In this document: piece after piece, positions 1-6,126 of the stretch | Numbering within the stretch: the first letter of the stretch is position 1 | Layout: every line of letters starts with the position of its first letter | Source: JBCCFX01 sp039029515 | GTDB taxonomy: Bacteria; Planctomycetota; Phycisphaerae; Phycisphaerales; SM1A02 | Reading direction: 5' to 3' | NCBI GenBank assembly: GCA_039029515.1 | Contig: JBCCFX010000126.1 | Location: 1-12,134 of the forward strand | Length of the DNA stretch: 12,134 nucleotides | Position numbers and translations under genes: made by a program | The notes under the pieces: generated by a model | Databases searched by the model: none | What the model was told of the DNA's origin: nothing | What the model saw: only the letters and a program-made list of their open reading frames with translations

Positions 1-2
1 AC

Positions 3-194
3 GCGGAAGCGCTCAGCGTCATCATGCAAGTGGGGTACTTCAAGGCGACGGGCGGCAAGCGCATCTTCCGCTGCGCGCCGATTCATCATCATTTCCAGCT
101 TGGCGGCTGGACAGAATCACAGACCGTCACGCGGTTCTGGGTTCTCGCCGTCGTCTTTGCGATGATCGCCCTCGTCACCATCAAACTGCGCTGA
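3..194 (+). CDS. mraY: MraY, phospho-N-acetylmuramoyl-pentapeptide-transferase (C-terminal part only)
   Basis: Only the last 63 codons are inside the window; the gene continues to the left. MraY is the integral inner-membrane enzyme that transfers phospho-MurNAc-pentapeptide from UDP to undecaprenyl phosphate, giving lipid I for peptidoglycan synthesis. The fragment shows the family's C-terminal signature: a VGYFK-T-GKRIFRCAPIHHHF stretch with the conserved histidine triplet, then GW-E and a final hydrophobic helix (FWVLAVVFAMIALVTI) ending in KLR and TGA at 192-194. Other members end at the same point, so this is the natural C-terminus. In most bacteria mraY is followed by murD and ftsW in the dcw cluster. 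Here the next gene lies 12 bp away on the opposite strand, so any dcw operon ends at mraY. No clear hairpin terminator is visible in the gap. Confidence 0.96.
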   Translation, partial: AEALSVIMQVGYFKATGGKRIFRCAPIHHHFQLGGWTESQTVTRFWVLAVVFAMIALVTIKLR

Positions 195-206
195 CTGACC
201 GGTCAA

Positions 207-668
207 TCACCCGCGCTGCGACGGGTCGATCTTCGGCCAATCCTGCGGCGGACCGCCTTGTTGCTGCTGCTGTTGCGGCATCTCGCGCACCGAAAACGGC
301 AGCGACATCTGATGATCACCGTTCAACGCCACGCCGATCGCATATTCGCCGAAGTGTTCGAACCGCAGCTGTTGCAGATTGAAAATGAAGTTGAACGCGT
401 GCGATGTCAGTTGATCGGGGAAGTTCACCGGCACCTTGATGTCCGGCGCTGGCCCGAGCTTCGTCCCGTCCGCATCCACAATCGAAATCGCGAGTTGATG
501 TTCACGACGCTCTGATCGCTCGAATCGCATCCGCAGTGCGATGGCACACTGTGCCTGCACCGCCGGCAATTGCCGAGCGAACAGCATGTCAAAGGTCCCG
601 AGGACATTCAGCTGGCCGCGACCGGAATCGGTGGCGGCGTGGCACAAGACGAATGTTTCAATCTGCAT
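207..668 (-). CDS. DUF6941 family protein
   Basis: A 153-residue cytosolic protein with no signal peptide or membrane segment. It matches the DUF6941 pattern as I know it: an N-terminal MQIETFVLCHAATDS-G-LNVLGTFD segment, a middle CAIALRMRFERSE segment with a D-DG turn, and a C-terminal FGEYAIGVALNGDHQMSLPFSV segment. The family is probably an all-beta fold; its function is unknown. I chose the ATG at 666-668 because the family motif begins there. A GTG at 693-695 would add nine residues, and neither start has a clear Shine-Dalgarno sequence. The C-terminus carries six consecutive glutamines from CAA/CAG codons (258-275), then a Gly/Pro-rich tail. It is last in the leftward series after A1 (95-122 bp gap, depending on the start) and converges on mraY. 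The family call is fairly sure; the role is unknown. Confidence 0.8.
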   Translation of the reverse strand: MQIETFVLCHAATDSGRGQLNVLGTFDMLFARQLPAVQAQCAIALRMRFERSERREHQLAISIVDADGTKLGPAPDIKVPVNFPDQLTSHAFNFIFNLQQLRFEHFGEYAIGVALNGDHQMSLPFSVREMPQQQQQQGGPPQDWPKIDPSQRG

Positions 669-725
669 AAGACCGGAGAGGATACCGGATCCCACGCCGA
701 AGGGTCACATCATCCGGGTGGATTC

Positions 726-766
726 ATCAATCCCTGGCATGAACGCTGCCAGTCATCGCCCTCCTT
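726..766 (-). promoter_or_regulatory. Strong Shine-Dalgarno, 9-codon micro-ORF and stem-loop ahead of the DUF6941 gene
   Basis: On the - strand a near-perfect Shine-Dalgarno (AAGGAGGG, 766-759) stands two bases before an ATG (756-754), which opens a nine-codon frame ending in TGA at 729-727. That stop overlaps another ATG, opening a five-codon frame. A perfect 6-bp stem with a 7-nt loop (CTGGCA 734-739, TGCCAG 747-752) lies inside. The DUF6941 reading frame is not connected to this ribosome site. It may be a leader peptide, a translational-coupling relay, or a decayed former start. Confidence 0.35.
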
Positions 767-790
767 GGCTCGGGGCCAGGACCGCGACGA

Positions 791-1876
791 TCACCCTCGT
801 TCCGGCACCGTCACGTTCGACTTCGCGCGATACTTCGTACGACAGACCCGAGTCATCGTGTCGTACCGTGACTGATGCTCTGCTCGCTCAAACTGCACAT
901 CAGTGTCCACGACTCGCCATGAACCACGTGTAATGTCAAGGAACTCATACAGCGTCACAATACTGCTGTAGAACTCCATCTCGGCGTACCAATACTCGCC
1001 AACAACGCGCATATCCGCACCAACCAGCTGACGAAGCAGTGCCCGGTCATGACCGGTCGTTCCTCGTGATTGCATCGCATCTCGGACACTGGCGTCGTAC
1101 GCGAACATGAACGCGCTGAACTCCGCCGCCGAAATCACGTAGTTGCGATACGACGAGATGCGCGACTGAAATTCGTGCTGATTCCATCCGGACCACTCGG
1201 ATGCGCCGGCCATCGATTCCGGCAGCCCTGAGGATGCCTGCACCAGTCGGCGATGCGATTTGGAAATGTCATCCAGGATCGGACCGATATAGTCCGCCAA
1301 TGCCTGATCGCGTCCACTCACACCTTTTGCCCACGCGCGGTGCAGCTCGAACTCACGCGCGGCGTACGTGTCGTCTACTGATCGCCCCCAGAACGGAATC
1401 GCATCACGCCGTGCGCAATACGCAGCAACCGTTTCAGCAAAATCCTGCTGCCTCTGTGTAGCAGTCTGCTGCATCAAGGCACGCAAAGAAAGGGTGCCTT
1501 CTTCATCACGAACAGGCGCGGATGCTGCTCGCGGCGCGGCAACCTGCGTCCGTGAGGGATCGATACCAAGATCTGCCAACAGCCGCTCTCGTCGCGCCGC
1601 TCGCTCCGCCGGCGATTCGTCCAGGACAAGCACTGGCTGCTCCTGCGCCTGCGCCTTGCCCGCGAAGCCTCCGAACTGATATTGGAATCCCACCTTGATT
1701 GCGATCCCCGCGAGGACGAGCGCGACCATGCCGAACGTCTTCGCATGTGACCGGCCTGCATCCTTTCCAAGCGGGGCCATCGGTGGAGGCGCCGTTGATG
1801 GCCGCTGCTGGGGCCGGTGCGCCGGTGCTGACCGGACGCCGGATTCACGTGGCTTGATCGTTGGAGTCTGCTGCAT
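791..1876 (-). CDS. Uncharacterised membrane-anchored protein A1 (paralogue of the B proteins)
   Basis: I do not recognise a named family. The protein has 361 residues: a basic, Pro-rich cytoplasmic N-terminus (1-46), one hydrophobic segment (about 48-66, FGMVALVLAGIAI), then a long, probably extracytoplasmic part with an Ala/Arg/Glu-rich, possibly coiled region (88-145). An AQA-Q stretch near 74-78 could be a signal-peptidase site. The C-terminal part (about 235-345) resembles the C-termini of B1 and B2. The clearest match is a segment around 303-345 with the pattern L-x-E-F-L-D-x2-R-x2-W-x3-D, similar to 478-515 of B1. The start at 1876 is supported by GGGAGG eight bases upstream. A truncated copy of its first 49 codons exists at 3787-3936. 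B1 ends 166 bp upstream on the same strand, so co-transcription is possible. Function unknown. Confidence 0.75.
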   Translation of the reverse strand: MQQTPTIKPRESGVRSAPAHRPQQRPSTAPPPMAPLGKDAGRSHAKTFGMVALVLAGIAIKVGFQYQFGGFAGKAQAQEQPVLVLDESPAERAARRERLLADLGIDPSRTQVAAPRAASAPVRDEEGTLSLRALMQQTATQRQQDFAETVAAYCARRDAIPFWGRSVDDTYAAREFELHRAWAKGVSGRDQALADYIGPILDDISKSHRRLVQASSGLPESMAGASEWSGWNQHEFQSRISSYRNYVISAAEFSAFMFAYDASVRDAMQSRGTTGHDRALLRQLVGADMRVVGEYWYAEMEFYSSIVTLYEFLDITRGSWRVVDTDVQFERAEHQSRYDTMTRVCRTKYRAKSNVTVPERG

Positions 1877-1884
1877 GATGTGTG

Positions 1885-1890
1885 CCTCCC
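1885..1890 (-). promoter_or_regulatory. Ribosome binding site of A1
   Basis: GGGAGG on the - strand, eight bases before the ATG at 1876. The same hexamer and spacing is kept before the remnant A copy (3945-3950), which supports this start. Confidence 0.7.
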
Positions 1891-1933
1891 GAATGCATTT
1901 CCCCTGATGAGAGGTTCGTCGACCACCGGCGTC

Positions 1934-2014
1934 TCAGCCGCCATTCACACTGCAAAACCGGATGATGCATCCGAAAGCCATGCCGATCATGAATCCTGCA
2001 CAAGACACATGCAT
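1934..2014 (-). CDS. Conserved 26-residue micro-ORF, copy 1 (candidate)
   Basis: This 27-codon frame lies in the gap between B1 and A1. It begins MHVSCAGF, contains IGMAFG and ends in Gly-Gly and TGA. An equivalent frame at 3994-4074 in the second repeat copy has the same start, stop and length with no indels. Across the first 15 codons the two copies differ at five codons, and four of those changes are silent third-position ones; the last third is more variable, with several replacements. This copy has two extra cysteines and is mildly hydrophobic. No Shine-Dalgarno is visible before the ATG, and the frame is also open upstream, so it may be a remnant of a longer reading frame or not be translated. 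Confidence 0.3.
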   Translation of the reverse strand: MHVSCAGFMIGMAFGCIIRFCSVNGG

Positions 2015-2042
2015 CAGTCGAGACCGATAAACACGGCCCGAT

Positions 2043-3680
2043 TCACTTCGCCTTACTGAGCGCCTGCTGATGCCCGGTCGCGATGAGACGCTGCGTTGTC
2101 CGCAGTCCCGCAGGAATCTGGTACGTCAGCACCGGCTCGCACACGGCTTGCCACGATTCACGCATCGCCGGGTCACTGATGTAAATCGAGTGATCACGAA
2201 TCGTCCAGGCGTCACGATGCCGGTCAATCCAATCAAGTACGGCGATGATCTGACGAGTATTCTCGATGCGTCCCACCTCGCGGGCAAATCCTGCGTCAAC
2301 CAGGCCACATTGCTCGTTCAGGAATCGATCACGAAGCCGCGCACTGACGCCCGCCCCCTCGGCGCACGAGTCAACGTCGTCGCGAAGTCGCGCGCCAGAT
2401 TCAACCCACGCATCATGCGCTGCGATCGATGCTTCCCACGATTCGATGATTGCGCGCAATTCTGATGATGACATCGTGAGAATCATCACGGGCATTAGTG
2501 GGGCGTAGAGACGCTCCGAATCAACGACTTGCATGGACGCCATGAGGTCAATGCGTGACTCCAGAACACACACGAGCGCTTTCGCACGCGCATCACCGTG
2601 AGCCGCGCGGTGACGTACATCGTCAAGGTGCGACTGAATGACCTTGGGAGAATGGAGCTGCCGGAGAATAAGGTCGTCCTTGGTCCCGAGGATTTCAGCC
2701 TGCAACACCGATACCGAACCGCGCGAAGTCCAATTGCCATCAGACAACTGCTGCCGCATGTCGAGCAAGCCACGTTCCGCGGTCAGTAGCGCGGTACACA
2801 GCGCGGCATAACCAGCTTGGACGCCAGCATCCACAAACACGTGACCATCATTGCCACGAAGACCACTTGGCAGGCTAAGAACGTACTGGTAGATATCAGC
2901 TAGCGCATACGCGCGAGCTGCTTCCCGAAGGAGCAACTCCGCCCATGCCTGATCGTCGAAGGGAACAGCACGCTGCATCGCGTCCCGATGTTCCTGTGAC
3001 CAGGTTGCCGCCCTCAATCGTCCATCCAACTCATCATCAAATTGCTCAACGCGATACGCGAGCAATTGCGACTGTTGTGCATAGCCATGACACGCATCAA
3101 CATACTTATCCCGGCGACTCAGAGTCCACGCGTAGACCGTGGCAAGATCCTCGACTCCTGACGGCATTCCTGCGGCAGCAACAGCACATTCGCCGTATGC
3201 CGTACGCAAGCGCACGAGCGAGGCGGCGAGTTCTTCAAAGGCCTCCGGCTCGCGCCCATCCAATGACGAGCCGACTTCCCGAATGAATGCCACATCAGCA
3301 TCAAACGCCTCGATGGCCGGCGTCGTCAGATTCCACGCCCACGGGCGCTCAGCGTCACCAAGGTCAATCGCAGCCGATTCAAAGTCAGATGAACAGGATG
3401 ACGGCAGCTCAACCATCAGAACTGGTGGTGGAGCCTCATGGCGAAGCACCACTCGGCCAGGTCCGGATCGACGCTCCGCACGGTTCGACGCGGCAACGTA
3501 ACGGAGGCCGATGTAGCCGGCAAGCAGGAGGAACAAACCAACCGCCTTTACCGATGTGCCCCATGCATCCCGCAGGGACAACGCTGACGAATCAAATCGA
3601 CGCTTTCGAGATCTCGAATTCGACGCAACGTCAACAACCTTCAACGGCGTTGAATAACCCTCAATGAACTGCTTGCGCAT
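2043..3680 (-). CDS. Uncharacterised membrane-anchored protein B1
   Basis: I do not recognise a named family. The protein has 545 residues: a short basic cytoplasmic N-terminus opening MRKQFIE, one hydrophobic segment (about 43-63, VKAVGLFLLLAGYIGL), then a large helical, probably periplasmic domain rich in Ala, Arg, Asp and Glu with scattered cysteines. There is no obvious catalytic motif. Residues 404-426 (ELRAIIESW...DAWVE) and 478-526 (VLDWIDRHRDAW...RESW...LR-T-R) match B2 at 401-423 and 475-526. A motif of the form Y/W-x-x-(L)-R-x3-DH-V/I-x-x-D at 264-284 resembles 482-503, which suggests internal repetition. The start is supported by AGGGGG six bases upstream, conserved before B2. The upstream non-coding DNA is far more similar to that of B2 than the coding regions are. 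Function unknown; a surface or envelope role is only inferred. Confidence 0.75.
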   Translation of the reverse strand: MRKQFIEGYSTPLKVVDVASNSRSRKRRFDSSALSLRDAWGTSVKAVGLFLLLAGYIGLRYVAASNRAERRSGPGRVVLRHEAPPPVLMVELPSSCSSDFESAAIDLGDAERPWAWNLTTPAIEAFDADVAFIREVGSSLDGREPEAFEELAASLVRLRTAYGECAVAAAGMPSGVEDLATVYAWTLSRRDKYVDACHGYAQQSQLLAYRVEQFDDELDGRLRAATWSQEHRDAMQRAVPFDDQAWAELLLREAARAYALADIYQYVLSLPSGLRGNDGHVFVDAGVQAGYAALCTALLTAERGLLDMRQQLSDGNWTSRGSVSVLQAEILGTKDDLILRQLHSPKVIQSHLDDVRHRAAHGDARAKALVCVLESRIDLMASMQVVDSERLYAPLMPVMILTMSSSELRAIIESWEASIAAHDAWVESGARLRDDVDSCAEGAGVSARLRDRFLNEQCGLVDAGFAREVGRIENTRQIIAVLDWIDRHRDAWTIRDHSIYISDPAMRESWQAVCEPVLTYQIPAGLRTTQRLIATGHQQALSKAK

Positions 3681-3803
3681 CAGTTGCCCCCTGGACGGTG
3701 TCTTGCCTCAGATGGCATCGACGAAACAGAACGCACGCCGCAGGGATCAAACGCAACAACGACCTTCACGCGAGACCCTGTACAGATCATGCCGACGGCT
3801 TCG
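3661..3803. repeat. Direct repeat DR2, copy 1 (B leader and first codons)
   Basis: It contains the first seven codons of B1 (MRKQFIE) and 123 bp of leader. It aligns without gaps to 5740-5882 at an offset of 2079. In the leader I count about 22 differences in 122 positions (roughly 82% identity). Similarity is lost abruptly after the seventh codon on one side and after position 5882 of the other copy on the far side. Confidence 0.85.
3687..3692 (-). promoter_or_regulatory. Ribosome binding site of B1
   Basis: AGGGGG on the - strand, six bases before the ATG at 3680. The surrounding leader is duplicated in front of B2. Confidence 0.6.
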
Positions 3804-3936
3804 CATGAGACCGGCCTAACGACTTCCCAATCAGAGCCATGGGCGGGGGCGTGGTCGATGAGCGTTCTTGCGGCCGGTGCGCCGGTGCTGATCGAACGCC
3901 GGACTCACGTCGTTTGATCGCCAGTGTCTGCTGCAT
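3787..3936 (-). pseudogene. Truncated, frameshifted remnant of the A gene
   Basis: A 49-codon frame whose product aligns with residues 1-46 of A1 with about 36 of 46 identical residues and no gap. It opens MQQT, contains RESGVRSAPAHRP and reaches GRSHAK. The ATG and the GGGAGG ribosome site (3945-3950) are kept. After codon 46 the DNA is one base shorter than A1 (compare 3788-3803 with 1727-1743). This shifts the frame into TGA at 3789-3787, just where the membrane segment of A1 would begin. Beyond that point homology to A is lost and the sequence passes into the leader of B1. A soluble 49-residue basic peptide could still be made, but a dead copy left by the tandem duplication is more likely. 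Confidence 0.8.
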
Positions 3937-4090
3937 GATGTGTGCCTCCCGAATGCGTTTCCCCTGATGACAGGTTCGTCGACATCCGGCGAATCAGCCG
4001 CCATCCGCTCTGTGTATTCGGATGGTGCGCCCGAAAGCCATACCGATCGTGAACCCTGCGCAAGACACATGCATCAGTCGAGACCGATAA
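3801..4090. repeat. Direct repeat DR1, copy 2
   Basis: Partner of 1741-2030, constant offset 2060, ungapped. It holds the 5' part of the A remnant, its ribosome site and the second copy of the 26-codon micro-ORF. Similarity stops 58 bp before the B2 stop codon. Confidence 0.85.
3994..4074 (-). CDS. Conserved 26-residue micro-ORF, copy 2 (candidate)
   Basis: Partner of 1934-2014, with the same start and stop positions in the repeat. It opens MHVSCAGF, contains IGMAFG and ends Gly-Gly-TGA. The C-terminal third is basic (Arg/His) here, where copy 1 has cysteines. No Shine-Dalgarno is visible before this ATG. The frame is open well upstream, into the antisense-free end of B2, so it could be chance reading of conserved non-coding DNA. 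Confidence 0.28.
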   Translation of the reverse strand: MHVSCAGFTIGMAFGRTIRIHRADGG

Positions 4091-4148
4091 GCATCGCGTC
4101 GGATAGGGCTGCACGTCGACGGACAGCGCTGGCACGCGCGCCCGTCAT

Positions 4149-5759
4149 CTACTCGACGGCCGGCAGTTTGGTCATCATACGGTTCGTCTGCCGAAGACCC
4201 TTCGGCAGCGCACGCCAATTCACAGACTCTTGCAATGCTCGCCATTCTGCACGGAGCGACTCTGTGGGAACCAGAAGCTGATCGCCACGAGCTCGCAGCG
4301 TTTCCCGATGCGCGAGAATCCACTCGAATGCATCGCACATGTGCGAAGTCGCCTGCAGTTCCCCACGCAGCCTCGCCTCATCATCACGAATCACCAGCAG
4401 TGCCTGCTCATCGAATCGCTGCCGAAACGATTCGTCGACGCCATAAACTTCGAACAAGTCGCGCATCACCGCGGGATACTCCTCGCACGCCTCAAGCCAT
4501 GCATCGCCGGCGTCATTCAACGTACGCCAACTCGCAATCATCGCATTCAGCGATGCATCATCAAGCCGGAGTAACGATGCCAGTGAAGCCGGTGGGTGTA
4601 CGGCCCGGTCCCACGCAATGATGAATGCCTCAAGCTCCGATTCGCGCTCCAACATAAATGCTGAAATCGATTGACTCACGGGATGCCGAATCTGCGCCCG
4701 CTCTTCAATGCGCATACGCAATAGACACAGCTCAATCGGATTCACGATCGCCGTGACCATGCCATCCTCCGTCGGCGCCTGACCGCGCCGCTGCGAACGA
4801 ACGGTCTGAATCACGAACCAGTCGTCCGCATCCGCCAGCGACGGTGATACGCTCCGATGCGCATCATCCGCAACATCGTCAATCACCCGGCATCGTTCGA
4901 AGAAGCCATCCAACACGTCTGGATCCGTTGCCGTGATCTCGCCATCCTGAAGCGACAACTCGTTCGCATGATGCGTGACAAACTGCATCAGCCCTGCATT
5001 CGCTTCTGCCATCGCTGCCCTTTGGCGCAACCCTGCTCCCACATCCTGCACATCGACGCCCGCGATTCGCTCAGCGTGGGGCACGTAGCCGACAGCGTAT
5101 CCAGCCGAATGCAGTCGATCAGCAACATCCTGTGGGAACGCCTCAAGCGCATCTGCATACGCGCGAGCCGCGACTCCGAACTCCCGATATGACATCGCGC
5201 GCTCCTGTGCTTCCAAGGCACCAGATGCGACGGCTTCCTCCGGTGACAATGACAGCACCATGACATCCGATGCAACATCCGCCCATGCTTCGTACGCGCC
5301 ACGCATTGCTTCGTAACTCGCAACAACGCACCCGTACGCAGCGGCATTCACGTCACTCCCGTTCGCAGCGCGCTGCTGCAAGAGCCAGATATTCAAGTCG
5401 AACTCAGCGGTGGAGGGCACCGTGTTGCTGATCGCCCGGGCGACTCCATCTGCTCGAAGCCGATCAACGCTCATCCGAAACTGGCCGAGTGGCGTCTGGC
5501 TGTCTTTATTGAGTCCAGACGTGTCCTGGATGGTGCTCGCACGCGCCTGATCAATGACGTACTGGTCGTACTTAGCGCCGAACCCGACGATCGCGCCGAC
5601 CATGAGAGACAACACAACACTTGCCCTGAAGTACGAAACTCGACAGTTCTGCCAGAACGAGATCCGGCATCCCTGCGGCGCGGTCATCGACACGCGGCCA
5701 CCGTGCCCGTCATGCCACATCAAGGCGCGATCTTGTGCTTCAATGAACTGCCTGCGCAT
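4149..5759 (-). CDS. Uncharacterised membrane-anchored protein B2
   Basis: This is a paralogue of B1, 536 residues from the chosen start and again without a family I can name. It opens MRRQFIE, has a cytoplasmic stretch with basic residues, Cys and Trp (20-45), one hydrophobic segment (about 43-62, ASVVLSLMVGAIVGF), then a long helical, probably extracytoplasmic part. Similarity to B1 is clearest at 401-423 (SLNAMIASW...DAWLE) and 475-526 (FEWILAHRETL...RAEW...LPKGLRQTNR). A related motif at 257-288 (F-V-x-H-H...QDGEI...D) suggests an internal repeat. I chose the ATG at 5757-5759 because the AGGGGG ribosome site (5766-5771) and leader match those of B1; an in-frame ATG at 5783 would add eight residues. 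It is first in the leftward series, 468 bp before B1. Confidence 0.75.
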   Translation of the reverse strand: MRRQFIEAQDRALMWHDGHGGRVSMTAPQGCRISFWQNCRVSYFRASVVLSLMVGAIVGFGAKYDQYVIDQARASTIQDTSGLNKDSQTPLGQFRMSVDRLRADGVARAISNTVPSTAEFDLNIWLLQQRAANGSDVNAAAYGCVVASYEAMRGAYEAWADVASDVMVLSLSPEEAVASGALEAQERAMSYREFGVAARAYADALEAFPQDVADRLHSAGYAVGYVPHAERIAGVDVQDVGAGLRQRAAMAEANAGLMQFVTHHANELSLQDGEITATDPDVLDGFFERCRVIDDVADDAHRSVSPSLADADDWFVIQTVRSQRRGQAPTEDGMVTAIVNPIELCLLRMRIEERAQIRHPVSQSISAFMLERESELEAFIIAWDRAVHPPASLASLLRLDDASLNAMIASWRTLNDAGDAWLEACEEYPAVMRDLFEVYGVDESFRQRFDEQALLVIRDDEARLRGELQATSHMCDAFEWILAHRETLRARGDQLLVPTESLRAEWRALQESVNWRALPKGLRQTNRMMTKLPAVE

Positions 5760-5882
5760 CAGCTGCCCCCTGAAACCCGTCATGCCCCAAGTGGCATCGA
5801 CGAATCAGGGAGCACGCCACAGGGATCAGACACAACACCGGCTGTCACGCGAGACCTTGTACAGATCATGCCGACGGCTTCG
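5740..5882. repeat. Direct repeat DR2, copy 2
   Basis: Partner of 3661-3803, offset 2079, ungapped. Its outer end (5866-5882) is identical to the last bases of the A remnant, including the one-base-shorter version of the A sequence. It then stops, marking the right boundary of the duplicated array. Confidence 0.85.
5766..5771 (-). promoter_or_regulatory. Ribosome binding site deciding the B2 start
   Basis: AGGGGG on the - strand, six bases before the ATG at 5759, in the same place as at B1. It decides against the in-frame ATG at 5783, which has no matching counterpart in the B1 copy. Confidence 0.6.
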
Positions 5883-6126
5883 ATCGAAGGCAGGACCGAG
5901 AACCATATGAACCCACGCAAGACGCTGGAGGCGACCCGAATCCCTCTTCCCGGCCCCTAACCCCAGCTCACCTTTACATAACATGCATTATGGGACGCGA
6001 TGGGGCAGTTGCCTTGAATCGCCGCGCCAGCTGACGGTCATTCCCGGACCCACGTCGAAATACCGAGCGAAGTCCGAACATATCACTTGCCCGCTCCCGG
6101 CATCATGTGATAGGATTTTGTTCGGT
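5883..6126. other. Divergent intergenic region between B2 and the radical SAM gene
   Basis: The full gap between the two starts is 367 bp, and its left third is DR2. The rest shows no convincing reading frame. An AT-rich patch at 5973-5991 (TTTACA followed by CATTAT) stands out in this GC-rich DNA, but the spacing of its hexamers does not fit a sigma-70 promoter. TTGCCC at 6087 and TAGGAT at 6111, 18 bases apart, are a weak promoter-like pair for the + strand. Both leftward and rightward transcription must start here. Confidence 0.4.

Larger units (their letters stand above)
1741..2030. repeat. Direct repeat DR1, copy 1 (A 5' end plus upstream gap)
   Basis: It covers the first 45 codons or so of A1 and the intergenic region back towards B1. 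It aligns without gaps to 3801-4090 at a constant offset of 2060. Over 1871-2030 I count 21 differences in 160 positions, about 87% identity; the coding part 1741-1870 is somewhat less conserved. Conservation stops about 12 bp short of the B1 stop codon. Confidence 0.85.

Noticed and set aside
1741..5882. Integron-like or insertion-sequence origin of the repeated array
   Set aside because: No integrase, transposase, terminal inverted repeats or attC-like paired core sites were found; the repeats are direct and contain ordinary gene starts, so tandem duplication is simpler.
5983..6126. Upstream extension of the radical SAM gene to the ATG at 5983
   Set aside because: The added 48 residues have no family counterpart and no ribosome site precedes that ATG; the ATG at 6127 fits homologue length and has AGGA upstream.
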